From Auanema rhodensis (lineage: Eukaryota; Nematoda; Chromadorea; Rhabditida; Rhabditidae): a stretch of 64,000 bases of DNA. The notes under the pieces are model-generated. The model was given only the letters and a program-made list of their open reading frames with translations, did not search any database and was not told where the DNA came from. Where the stretch lies: NCBI GenBank assembly GCA_964057225.1, contig OZ059898.1:4774001-4838000 (forward strand), read 5' to 3'. A program made the position numbers and the translations under genes. Position 1 is the stretch's first letter. The number at the start of each line of letters is the position of its first letter. Shown one piece after another: positions 1 through 10,659 of this stretch.

Positions 1-3000
1 GATCAATTCAAGGAAACAATCCAACAAAAAGAAGATGGTTACTACGTATCATTCCCATGGAAAGACAACGCCCATCTACTCCCCGACAACAAAGTTTTAG
101 CACTCAAAAGACTCACCAGTCTTGTACTAAAACTATCCCAACAACCAACATTACTCGAAGGATACAACAAAATAATTGAAGAACAGTTGGACCTAGGAAT
201 AATCGAAGAAGCTAAAGACCCTTATTCCAACGCATACAGGATCCATTACATAGCTCACCAAGCAGTAGTAACTCCTCAGAAAGAGACTACTAAAATCAGG
301 ATTGTCTACGATGCTTCTGGACATTATCAAAACAAGCCTAGCTTGAACGACGTCATACACCAAGGACCACTAATCTTACCATCACTAATTGGAATGATTC
401 TAAGATTCAGATGTGGAAACACAGCTATGATAGCGGACGTACAAAAAGCCTTCTTACAAATTCGACTCCATGAGTCAGAAAGAGATGCTACTCGTTTCTT
501 TTGGCTCAGAGATATTCATCAACCACTAAGCACGGACAACACCAGAACTCTACGATTCTGCCGAGTACCATTTGGCATCAATGCATCACCATTCCTTCTC
601 GGAGCCACCATACGACACCACCTACAGAAGAAAAGCTCAGAAAGTCTTCTAGCACATAAAATCAAAGACAATCTTTATGTGGACAACTTACTCCTTGCCT
701 CTGACTCAGCAGACCAAGTCAGAATGTGGTATTCCGAAACAAAGGATATATTCCAGGAAATGAATATGAAACTCCAAGAGTTCATATCCAACGATCAGAT
801 ATTCAATTCAAATCTGACTCCTGAAGAACGGAATGCCTCCACAACACCTAAAATATTAGGACTTCCCTGGGACACATTATCAGACCAATGGATAATTCAA
901 GCTCAAATCCCGGAAACCAAGCTAACAAAGAGAGGAGTCACACAAGCTATCGCATCAATCTTCGATCCAATGGGTATGATCTGCCCAAGTTTACACCCAC
1001 TACGAATCTTCCTTCAAAATCTATGGACAGAAAGTTTCGATTGGGACACTACACTACCAATGGAAATCCAAACCAGATGGAAACAATTATGCGAAAATTT
1101 TCACATCAACATAAGGATCCCCCGTCCCCTACCATCGGATACCAATGGACAATACCATCTGGTAACATGTACCGATTCTAGCGGCAATGCATTAGGATTC
1201 TGCTGCTACTTAATCGCAGCATCAACACGACAATTAGCCTTAATATTCGCAAAATCTAAATTGCATTCCAAAAACTCAACAATAACAATTCCAAAGGCTG
1301 AAATCTCGGCACTAACGATTGGAGTTTTTAACACGCTAAAAATCGTGAAGGAAATACAGGACAACATCAAGATTCTAACAGCTACATTCCTCTCCGACTC
1401 AGAAATAACACTTGCTTGGATTCGCAAAAAACCAGACCAAAAAACGACAGGAGTTTTAGTACAGAACCGAATCAAGGAAATTTCTAATCACATTGAAGAG
1501 CTCGAAGATCTGGACATAAAAACTTCATTTGGATACATCCACACCAAAGACAACCCAGCGGACCTAGCCACAAGAGGCTGCACAACTGAAGAACTTGAGG
1601 ATCACTTTTGGTGGAACCCAAAAGCACAGCTAGAAAAAGCTTTAAACGGACCTCTGTTTTCACTCTGTGACGAAGAAATACGGATACACGCAGCCACTAC
1701 AGAAACAAGCGATGAAGAACCTTGGATATCAGACTGCTCATCCTGGATTGAAGCTCAACAAAAATGGATATCCGTACACTACCCACTCACAACAACTCAT
1801 ACGCCTTCCATGTATGAAGAAGCAGAAACCAATCTTCTTCACCTTCATCAAAACAATTTAATGGTCAGGCTATCAGCAGCCCAAAGGAACGATTTGCGAC
1901 CTTTACTTAGAAACCATTTATGGTATAGTAGAGGACGTATGAACAATGCTGAACTCGAAGAGAGTGCAAAACTACCGATTATAATCTTACCTAAAACAAA
2001 AACGGCAAGATTATTAATCGAACATGTTCACGGACAACTCCACAAGAACACAGCACACACAATGGCTGATATTCGCCAAAAATACTGGATACCGCAACTT
2101 CGCTCACAAACTCAATCCGTAATAAGGAAATGCCCTGATTGTCAAAAGATGAACAATCGGCCATACATCTACCCACCTTCAGGAGATGTACCAAGCAGAC
2201 GTATAAGGAAAAGTCGCCCATTTCAACACGTTGGACTAGACTACTTCGGACCCATAACAACACAGGACCGAAACCAGAAAGCTTGGGGCTGCATCTACAC
2301 CTGTACCGTCACAAGACTCATTCACTTGGAAGTGATTGAAGATTTAACTACTAAATCTTTCTTGAGTTGCTTGAGAAAAATTTGGGCCAGACGAGGATGC
2401 CCAGAAAGCATCACATGTGACAATGCATCTACCTTCGAGCTAGGACAGAAAATCGCCAACAAGCTCATCGTAACAGCCACTACTAACACTTCCGAGAATC
2501 AGCATCGAATCAAATGGTACAACATAACTCCATACGCCCCATGGCAAGGAGGATTTTATGAACGACTCATAAGATCAGTAAAAAATGCCTTATACAAAAC
2601 ACTTCACGGCACACCATCAACAGAAGAATTGTCAATCACATTGGCAGAATGTGAAGCGACAATCAACACACGACCACTAACCTATATTGGATCAGACACG
2701 ACGAGAGACGAAATCATTCGACCATGCGACTTCATCCATAAGGACATAGATCTGAACATCTACATTGAATCTGAAGATGAAGATTCAGAATACATCGACA
2801 ATCCAGCTCTTCAAACACAAGCAGATACGGAACTAGCCTTACACTCTTCCCGTAAACGGACAAACAAATTTTGGGAACTATGGTCTGAACTCTACCTCAA
2901 AGAACTCCGAGAGTCTCATCACCACACAATATCCGTGAAGAAAGCAGGCACCAACACAAAACCAGAAATTGGACAAATCGTTTTGATCAACGATAGCCCA

Positions 3001-6000
3001 ATTCCTAGACACAAATGGCCAACAGGACGAATTACGAATATTCACCCCGACTCAGCGGGTAATATAAGGGAAGTCACACTTCTATCAGAGAATGGAAGAG
3101 AATTGAAAAGACCAGTCAACTTACTACACCCAATGGAACTATCCACGGACAATATTCCACAAACTCTTCAGAAATTGGAAACTATAAGCCCCGCAGTCAC
3201 TCAACGACAACAAAATCCTCGCAATCTTGAAAGAAAATGGTACGGAGAAACTGCATCAATACTCACTCTTCTAACAATATTCACTATATTCCTACCTACA
3301 ACAATGGCCAATCCAACTATCTCCTGCAATCCAAAGGGAGTCTTGATACAAGGAATGAACACGGATAATCAACAAGTATGCTCACACAACACTTGTTACA
3401 ACAGTAGTGAAGGAGGATTGATAACTCTTCCTCTTGAGGACATCCTATCAGACTACGAAGTAACTTGGACCTTTAATCACAACTCCAGACTACAATACAT
3501 GACATTAAACTGTCCAGCAGTTCATTTTTGCTCTACAGTGTCATGCACGTTCTGCTCAGCCACATTATTTAACCCATCTTGCTGGCCCTGGACCTCTATG
3601 TTACTATTCAGCTTCATAACCTACATAATCACAGCCATTTGCTACGGACTATTGCATTCACCATGGGTCATTGGAAAAGCCATCAGACTTTGGACCAACT
3701 TCATATACGCAATATGCACATCGTTATTCGGACAGCTATACATCCGGACAAATAGATTTAACAAGAAAACAGTTATCCCATTAATAACGCTTCTGTTAAT
3801 TCACCAATCAATGGCTTGCCAAGAACTTAGTATGAGCACTTCCCAAGAATCCTCATGCAACAAAGAAACATGCAAGATACAGACTGGACAATCTCTCACT
3901 ATCAGCCCGTACACACAAGAAGCATGCCTAACGTTCACTAACAATCAGAACAAGTTCTCCTTTCTGCGCATACAATGGATCAAAACAACATACTTCTGTG
4001 AAATCCGTTCACTCTTCTTCACCCGAGCAACCAGTACTCATGTAAAGAATAGCAAAAGATGCGCAAGAACTGGATCTTGCCAAGAAAACAAATGCAGCAC
4101 CATTCAATCGGACACCATGGTTCACGAACTAGAACTAGCCAACCAATATCCTGGATCTACACACTGCACAGAATCCTGCGGAGGATTTGGCTGTGGCTGC
4201 TTCTATCCATCTTCAGGATGCCTCTTCTACCGCACCTACATGAAACCTATAGACAAATCTGTTTACGAAGTCTTTTCATGTAACGAATGGATACCTTCCA
4301 CACAACTACATATCACCTATCTGAACGGAACCACAACCACTTCACGGAACATCACGCTTCATTCGGACATTCAAACAGACGTACATCCTTTCAAATTCTC
4401 CGCAATCAGTCTAACACCTCCTATTATTCCAAGAATGCAAGGACAATTTATTAGAAATTTGACAAGACTGGCCATATGGAACATGAAGTCTACACTGACA
4501 TGCTCATCTCATGAAAAAGCAAAGAAATTGGACTGTAAAGCAAACCCTCAGTGTGAATGCACTCCTGCAGAAGACTCAGTCAACTGCCATTGTGAAAACC
4601 AGAACATTCAATCAGTCTTTAACAGTGTTCAAACCATTTTACCTATATTCACACCTGCTTACTCAATCGAACAGTCACAACGGAACCTTGAAATCAACAT
4701 CTATCGCAACATGATGGCAGAAATTTATGTAACAGTGGATGGAATCTTCAATGTATCATCATCGCACGACGACTCGACATGTTTAATCCATGACTCAATG
4801 GTTAGAGGATGCTACAACTGCCAAAACGGAGCACAAGCCAACATCATATGTACTTCACCCATAAATGCTTTAGCTGCCACGAACTGCGGTGACACAGCCT
4901 TTATGCTACAATGCAGTCCAAAAGGAACATCAAACAATATTCGATTACCTATCACTACAGCATCACCATGGATCAACTGTTCATATTCATGCGGACACAA
5001 TATACAATATTTCTCTCTAACAGGAATATTATATTACGTCAGCAATATTCAGGACCTGCAGAAACACTACATAGAAGGAAACCACTCCTCACTTCACGAA
5101 ACAGCTATTACCTTTCAATGGCCCGATATTACCCATTTCTACAACATCTACCTAGGCTGGTACAAAGAAATTGCAATCTGCATCCTTATAGTAATGCTAG
5201 CCCTTGCTGTTTCTTATCACATCATCGCGGCTTACGCAACAAAATTCACCGTCAGCTCCGCCCATGTCATCATTCACCTCGTAAAAATTATTCTCTGGTT
5301 ACCCATCGCTGTCACCAGCTTCTTCGCCCGCCAGCTCTTTCTTCTATACAAAAGAAAGACTCACATCCTTCTCGTATTCATACTCACTATAATGTCTATT
5401 CCTACTACTCGCTGCTCCGATATTCAAGGTGTCATTGATCGCTCCAATCATAGATGCCAGAAATACATCCGACTTCCCTTGGAAAAGAGGACCGAATGCC
5501 TCAAAGAACTGACTAGGACCATGGACTCCACCCTGAAGCTTCTCTTTAGCTTAGAGGAGAACAAGGAAACCCCCACCGGAAAGGTCAACGATGTCGCAGC
5601 TAATGCTTTAATAGCATACATCAAGCTCAAAGATTTCCTATCTACAGCTAAAACATCTTATGTTTTTAATATGGAAAAGGAAAAGCTTAGAATTTTTGGC
5701 AATGAGAAGCGCCTCACAGACCTCGTCCGCAACATTCAGAAGGACCATCTTAGCTCTATCGAACTTAAGAACATGCCTTATGGATTTACAAAGGTCCAGA
5801 AGGAAAGGGATCCAGCTCCCACTACAAAGAGCAACATTATAGTCGTAGAAGCTATGCCCGAACTCAAAAGGATAGATCTCACAACCCGCAACATCGGTGA
5901 GGATCTTACAACTTTGACTCGAATTATTATGAGATCAAACAATGACGACAAAGGCAAGGACATATTGGATGAACTCCGACAGATCAAGGACCTATTGAAG

Positions 6001-6162
6001 CAAATGGTCCCAAAGACCATTCAGCCAACCTTATCAAAGGACACCCAAACACCACCAAGAAAACTGAGAACAAAAAGGACAGAAACAGACCTACCACCAG
6101 CCAAGCAGTCACGAACATCACCCAGTAAGGACAGTACGATCGAGTTCCAGGACATCTTCTAA
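1..6162 (+). CDS. Pol-Env polyprotein of BEL/Pao element (5' incomplete)
   Basis: Frame 1 is open from the first base for 2,053 codons, so the true start lies upstream. Reverse transcriptase shows the first catalytic Asp in ADVQKA (432-449) and the active site YVDN (676-687). RNase H follows (about 1140-1580). The integrase has an HHCC zinc finger (about 2020-2150) and core residues D in GLDYFGP (near 2235), D in TCDNAST (near 2415) and E in GFYERL (near 2555). A DUF5641-like domain lies at about 2860-3130. A signal-peptide-like stretch (about 3265-3306) then opens a Cys-rich Gn-like part. A second one ending at ACQEL (about 3813) opens a Gc-like part with a fusion-loop-like Cys/Gly cluster at 4171-4245. 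Membrane spans follow near 5160-5235 and 5353-5410, then a charged tail. Gn/Gc homology is inferred from order and cysteine pattern. RT and integrase are certain. Confidence 0.92.
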   Translation, partial: DQFKETIQQKEDGYYVSFPWKDNAHLLPDNKVLALKRLTSLVLKLSQQPTLLEGYNKIIEEQLDLGIIEEAKDPYSNAYRIHYIAHQAVVTPQKETTKIRIVYDASGHYQNKPSLNDVIHQGPLILPSLIGMILRFRCGNTAMIADVQKAFLQIRLHESERDATRFFWLRDIHQPLSTDNTRTLRFCRVPFGINASPFLLGATIRHHLQKKSSESLLAHKIKDNLYVDNLLLASDSADQVRMWYSETKDIFQEMNMKLQEFISNDQIFNSNLTPEERNASTTPKILGLPWDTLSDQWIIQAQIPETKLTKRGVTQAIASIFDPMGMICPSLHPLRIFLQNLWTESFDWDTTLPMEIQTRWKQLCENFHINIRIPRPLPSDTNGQYHLVTCTDSSGNALGFCCYLIAASTRQLALIFAKSKLHSKNSTITIPKAEISALTIGVFNTLKIVKEIQDNIKILTATFLSDSEITLAWIRKKPDQKTTGVLVQNRIKEISNHIEELEDLDIKTSFGYIHTKDNPADLATRGCTTEELEDHFWWNPKAQLEKALNGPLFSLCDEEIRIHAATTETSDEEPWISDCSSWIEAQQKWISVHYPLTTTHTPSMYEEAETNLLHLHQNNLMVRLSAAQRNDLRPLLRNHLWYSRGRMNNAELEESAKLPIIILPKTKTARLLIEHVHGQLHKNTAHTMADIRQKYWIPQLRSQTQSVIRKCPDCQKMNNRPYIYPPSGDVPSRRIRKSRPFQHVGLDYFGPITTQDRNQKAWGCIYTCTVTRLIHLEVIEDLTTKSFLSCLRKIWARRGCPESITCDNASTFELGQKIANKLIVTATTNTSENQHRIKWYNITPYAPWQGGFYERLIRSVKNALYKTLHGTPSTEELSITLAECEATINTRPLTYIGSDTTRDEIIRPCDFIHKDIDLNIYIESEDEDSEYIDNPALQTQADTELALHSSRKRTNKFWELWSELYLKELRESHHHTISVKKAGTNTKPEIGQIVLINDSPIPRHKWPTGRITNIHPDSAGNIREVTLLSENGRELKRPVNLLHPMELSTDNIPQTLQKLETISPAVTQRQQNPRNLERKWYGETASILTLLTIFTIFLPTTMANPTISCNPKGVLIQGMNTDNQQVCSHNTCYNSSEGGLITLPLEDILSDYEVTWTFNHNSRLQYMTLNCPAVHFCSTVSCTFCSATLFNPSCWPWTSMLLFSFITYIITAICYGLLHSPWVIGKAIRLWTNFIYAICTSLFGQLYIRTNRFNKKTVIPLITLLLIHQSMACQELSMSTSQESSCNKETCKIQTGQSLTISPYTQEACLTFTNNQNKFSFLRIQWIKTTYFCEIRSLFFTRATSTHVKNSKRCARTGSCQENKCSTIQSDTMVHELELANQYPGSTHCTESCGGFGCGCFYPSSGCLFYRTYMKPIDKSVYEVFSCNEWIPSTQLHITYLNGTTTTSRNITLHSDIQTDVHPFKFSAISLTPPIIPRMQGQFIRNLTRLAIWNMKSTLTCSSHEKAKKLDCKANPQCECTPAEDSVNCHCENQNIQSVFNSVQTILPIFTPAYSIEQSQRNLEINIYRNMMAEIYVTVDGIFNVSSSHDDSTCLIHDSMVRGCYNCQNGAQANIICTSPINALAATNCGDTAFMLQCSPKGTSNNIRLPITTASPWINCSYSCGHNIQYFSLTGILYYVSNIQDLQKHYIEGNHSSLHETAITFQWPDITHFYNIYLGWYKEIAICILIVMLALAVSYHIIAAYATKFTVSSAHVIIHLVKIILWLPIAVTSFFARQLFLLYKRKTHILLVFILTIMSIPTTRCSDIQGVIDRSNHRCQKYIRLPLEKRTECLKELTRTMDSTLKLLFSLEENKETPTGKVNDVAANALIAYIKLKDFLSTAKTSYVFNMEKEKLRIFGNEKRLTDLVRNIQKDHLSSIELKNMPYGFTKVQKERDPAPTTKSNIIVVEAMPELKRIDLTTRNIGEDLTTLTRIIMRSNNDDKGKDILDELRQIKDLLKQMVPKTIQPTLSKDTQTPPRKLRTKRTETDLPPAKQSRTSPSKDSTIEFQDIF

Positions 6163-6436
6163 CTCGTCGGCCGGAGTGTGCTTGAGCACTCTATATTCCT
6201 AAAAAACCTTAAAAACTCTATCTTTTTCTAATACTTCATAATTCTTTATAAATCTCTTTTAACTGATCAATATTCGTGTAAGTTGAACCTAAGGCTCTTT
6301 TTACTCATGACTCATAGGCTACTCATCCCCCACGCATATCTCCGCAGAATAAGCATGAGATAACGTTTGCTTCTCCTCCCCCTTTTTGTATCTCTGAATT
6401 CTCTAAGTTAACATTATATCTTGCCTCTCGCGTTAG

Positions 6437-6444
6437 TATATAAG
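6437..6444 (+). promoter_or_regulatory. TATA box of the LTR promoter
   Basis: TATATAAG lies 260 bases into the LTR. Transcription would start about 30 bases downstream, marking the U3/R border. This copy is the 3' LTR, so any transcript started here would run into the satellite. Confidence 0.6.
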
Positions 6445-6511
6445 CCGAGAGGATTCCTCAAATTCTTATGTGTCAATAGTGTAAAAGAATTTATTCTTGT
6501 TACCGTTGCAT

Positions 6512-6517
6512 AATAAA
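6512..6517 (+). terminator. LTR polyadenylation signal AATAAA
   Basis: AATAAA sits 75 bases after the LTR TATA box. That places the polyadenylation signal in R, so a genomic transcript would be cleaved shortly after it. Confidence 0.6.
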
Positions 6518-6624
6518 TATTCTCTCCATATTCTCTTCGATCAAGAGCACTACAAAAATCTACCACTGAACCAACTATGCCACTGCTCCGCTCACCCATT
6601 TCTAAGGACACGACGGCGCAAAAC

Positions 6625-9600
6625 AATAAAAATACTCTGAGGTTGGGTATTCAGATGTGCAGAATCTGAATTTCTTAGTCAGATTTGGCTGTGCTTTTTC
6701 AAATTTCCGGAAAAAAGGTTTATATCGACCCCATCCACAAGATTTGTTCACAAAAAAGTTCAGGCTGTAGGCACGTTGTGTCCGGTGATTATTCGATTTT
6801 GTCAAAGATCATACACTATAATTAAATAAAAATACTCTGAGGTTGGGTATTCAGATGTGCAGAATCTGAATTTCTTAGTCAGATTTGGCTGTGACTTTTC
6901 AAATTTCCGGAAAAAAGGTTTATATCGACCCCATCCACAAGATTTGTTCACAAAAAAGTTCAGGCTGTAGGCACGTTGTGTCCGGTGATTGTTCGATTTT
7001 GTCAAAGATTATTAACTATAATCAAATAAAAATATTCTGAGGTTGGGTATTCAGATGTGTAGATTCTGAATTTCTTAGTGAGATTTGGCTGTGACTTTTC
7101 AAATTTCCGGAAAAAAGGTTTATATCGACCCCATCCACAAGATTTGTTCACAAAAAAGTTCAGGCTGTAGGCACGTTGTGTCCGGTGATTGTTCGATTTT
7201 GTCAAAGATCATACACTATAATTAAATAAAAATACTCTGAGGTTGGGTATTCAGATGTGCAGAATCTGAATTTCTTAGTCAGATTTGGCTGTGACTTTTC
7301 AAATTTCCGGAAAAAAGGTTTATATCGACCCCATCCACAAGATTTGTTCACAAAAAAGTTCAGGCTGTAGGCACGTTGTGTCCGGTGATTGTTCGATTTT
7401 GTCAAAGATTATTAACTATAATCAAATAAAAATACTCTGAGGTTGGGTATTCAGATGTGCAGAATCTGAATTTCTTAGTCAGATTTGGCTGTGCTTTTTC
7501 AAATTTCCGGAAAAAAGGTTTATATCGACCCCATCCACAAGATTTGTTCACAAAAAAGTTCAGGCTGTAGGCACGTTGTGTCCGGTGATTGTTCGATTTT
7601 GTCAAAGATCATACACTATAATTAAATAAAAATACTCTGAGGTTGGGTATTCAGATGTGCAGAATCTGAATTTCTTAGTCAGATTTGGCTGTGACTTTTC
7701 AAATTTCCGGAAAAAAGGTTTATATCGACCCCATCCACAAGATTTGTTCACAAAAAAGTTCAGGCTGTAGGCACGTTGTGTCCGGTGATTGTTCGATTTT
7801 GTCAAAGATTATTAACTATAATCAAATAAAAATATTCTGAGGTTGGGTATTCAGATGTGTAGATTCTGAATTTCTTAGTGAGATTTGGCTGTGACTTTTC
7901 AAATTTCCGGAAAAAAGGTTTATATCGACCCCATCCACAAGATTTGTTCACAAAAAAGTTCAGGCTGTAGGCACGTTGTGTCCGGTGATTGTTCGATTTT
8001 GTCAAAGATCATACACTATAATTAAATAAAAATACTCTGAGGTTGGGTATTCAGATGTGCAGAATCTGAATTTCTTAGTCAGATTTGGCTGTGACTTTTC
8101 AAATTTCCGGAAAAAAGGTTTATATCGACCCCATCCACAAGATTTGTTCACAAAAAAGTTCAGGCTGTAGGCACGTTGTGTCCGGTGATTGTTCGATTTT
8201 GTTAAAGATTATACACTATATTCAAATAAAAATACTCTGAGGTTGGGTATTCAGATGTGCAGAATCTGAATTTCTTAGTCAGATTTGGCTGTGCTTTTTC
8301 AAATTTCCGGAAAAAAGGTTTATATAGACCCCATCCACAAGATTTGTTCACAAAAAAGTTCAGGCTGTAGGCACGTTGTGTCCGGTGATTGTTCGATTTT
8401 GTCAAAGATTATTAACTATAATCAAATAAAAATATTCTGAGGTTGGGTATTCAGATGTGTAGATTCTGAATTTCTTAGTCAGATTTGGCTGTGACTTTTC
8501 AAATTTCCGGAAAAAAGGTTTATATCGACCCCATCCACAAGATTTGTTCACAAAAAAGTTCAGGCTGTAGGCACGTTGTGTCCGGTGATTGTTCGATTTT
8601 GTCAAAGATTATTAACTATAATCAAATAAAAATATTCTGAGGTTGGGTATTCAGATGTGTAGATTCTGAATTTCTTAGTCAGATTTGGCTGTGCTTTTTC
8701 AAATTTCCGGAAAAAAGGTTTATATAGACCCCATCCACAAGATTTGTTCACAAAAAAGTTCAGGCTGTAGGCACGTTGTGTCCGGTGATTGTTCGATTTT
8801 GTCAAAGATCATACACTATAATCAAATAAAAATACTCTGAGGTTGGGTATTCAGATGTGCAGAATCTGAAGTTCTTAGTCAGATTTGGCTGTGACTTTTC
8901 AAATTTCCGGAAAAAATGTTTATATCGACCCCATCCACAAGATTTGTTCACAAAAAAGTTCAGGCTGTAGGCACGTTGTGTCCGGTGATTGTTCGATTTT
9001 GTCAAAGATCATACACTATAATCAAATAAAAATACTCTGAGGTTGGGTATTCAGATGTGCAGAATCTGAAGTTCTTAGTCAGATTTGGCTGTGACTTTTC
9101 AAATTTCCGGAAAAAAGGTTTATATCGACCCCATCCACAAGATTTGTTCACAAAAAAGTTCAGGCTGTAGGCACGTTGTGTCCGGTGATTGTTCGATTTT
9201 GTCAAAGATCATACACTATAATCAAATAAAAATACTCTGAGGTTGGGTATTCAGATGTGCAGAATCTGAAGTTCTTAGTCAGATTTGGCTGTGACTTTTC
9301 AAATTTCCGGAAAAAATGTTTATATCGACCCCATCCACAAGATTTGTTCACAAAAAAGTTCAGGCTGTAGGCACGTTGTGTCCGGTGATTGTTCGATTTT
9401 GTCAAAGATCATACACTATAATCAAATAAAAATACTCTGAGGTTGGGTATTCAGATGTGCAGAATCTGAAGTTCTTAGTCAGATTTGGCTGTGACTTTTC
9501 AAATTTCCGGAAAAAAGGTTTATATCGACCCCATCCACAAGATTTGTTCACAAAAAAGTTCAGGCTGTAGGCACGTTGTGTCCGGTGATTGTTCGATTTT

Positions 9601-10659
9601 GTCAAAGATCATACACTATAATCAAATAAAAATACTCTGAGGTTGGGTATTCAGATGTGCAGAATCTGAAGTTCTTAGTCAGATTTGGCTGTGACTTTTC
9701 AAATTTCCGGAAAAAAGGTTTATATCGACCCCATCCACAAGATTTGTTCACAAAAAAGTTCAGGCTGTAGGCACGTTGTGTCCGGTGATTGTTCGATTTT
9801 CTCAAAGATCATACACTATTATCAAATAAAAATACTCTGAGGTTGGGTATTCAGATGTGCAGAATCTGAAGTTCTTAGTCAGATTTGGCTGTGACTTTTC
9901 AAATTTCCGGAAAAAAGGTTTATATCGACCCCATCCACAAGATTTGTTCACAAAAAAGTTCAGGCTGTAGGCACGTTGTGTCCGGTGATTGTTCGATTTT
10001 GTCAAAGATTATTAACTATAATCAAATAAAAATACTCTGAGGTTGGGTACTCAGATGTGCAGAATCTGAATTTCTTAGTGAGATTTGGCTGTGACTTTTC
10101 AAATTTCCGGAAAAAAGGTTTATATCGACCCCATCCACAAGATTTGTTCACAAAAAAGTTCAGGCTGTAGGCACGTTGTGTCCGGTGATTGTTCGATTTT
10201 GTCAAAGATTATTAACTATAATCAAATAAAAATACTCTGAGGTTGGGTACTCAGATGTGCAGAATCTGAATTTCTTAGTGAGATTTGGCTGTGACTTTTC
10301 AAATTTCCGGAAAAAAGGTTTATATCGACCCCATCCACAAGATTTGTTCACAAAAAAGTTCAGGCTGTAGGCACGTTGTGTCCGGTGATTGTTCGATTTT
10401 GTCAAAGATTATTAACTATAATCAAATAAAAATACTCTGAGGTTGGGTACTCAGATGTGCAGAATCTGAATTTCTTAGTGAGATTTGGCTGTGACTTTTC
10501 AAATTTCCGGAAAAAAGGTTTATATCGACCCCATCCACAAGATTTGTTCACAAAAAAGTTCAGGCTGTAGGCACGTTGTGTCCGGTGATTGTTCGATTTT
10601 GTCAAAGATTATTAACTATAATCAAATAAAAATACTCTGAGGTTGGGTATTCAGATGTG
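6625..10659. repeat. 200-bp tandem satellite, 20 full units plus a 35-bp partial
   Basis: Units of exactly 200 bp start at 6625, 6825, 7025 and so on to 10425, with a partial unit from 10625 to 10659. Copies differ at only a handful of diagnostic sites: actctg/attctg, gcagaat/gtagatt, tagtc/tagtg, gcttttt/gactttt, tatatcg/tatatag, tttcttag/gttcttag and the 14-base tail. No insertion or deletion is seen across the array. The left edge abuts the LTR. The right edge stops abruptly in unique sequence. The function is unknown; it has the form of a satellite. Confidence 0.97.

Larger units (their letters stand above)
1..6625 (+). mobile_element. BEL/Pao LTR retrotransposon with envelope, 3' part
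   Basis: The element enters at the window edge, so its 5' LTR, leader, gag and protease are not visible. What is present is an open reading frame from base 1 to the stop at 6160-6162, then a 3' LTR to about 6625. The order reverse transcriptase, RNase H, integrase zinc finger, integrase core, DUF5641-like domain is the BEL/Pao order. A phlebovirus-like envelope follows, as known for nematode elements such as Cer7/Cer13 and Ascaris Tas. The frame has no stop or frameshift, so the copy looks young. Whether it is mobile cannot be judged without the 5' half and a comparison of its two LTRs. Confidence 0.93.
6177..6625 (+). repeat. 3' LTR of the BEL/Pao element
   Basis: It begins TGTG 14 bases after the polyprotein stop and can end at ACA (6623-6625), giving the usual TG...CA termini. 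It holds a TATA box and a downstream AATAAA in the order expected for U3-R-U5. The 5' partner is outside the window, so the borders are inferred from termini and from the point where the satellite sequence begins. An earlier end at ACA 6608-6610 is possible. Confidence 0.75.

Noticed and set aside
676..687. YVDN in place of YVDD at the reverse transcriptase active site
   Set aside because: Looked like a damaging change, but I recall BEL/Pao elements varying at this second Asp, and the rest of the frame is intact.
888..5842. Short frames on both strands within the retrotransposon (for example 888-1181, 4911-5438)
   Set aside because: Shadows of the long Pol-Env frame in other reading frames.
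6602..10605. Series of 67-residue minus-strand proteins in each satellite unit
   Set aside because: They start at TTG, not ATG, sit in changing frames because the unit is 200 bp, and are near identical because the repeat is. Better explained as satellite; not annotated as genes.
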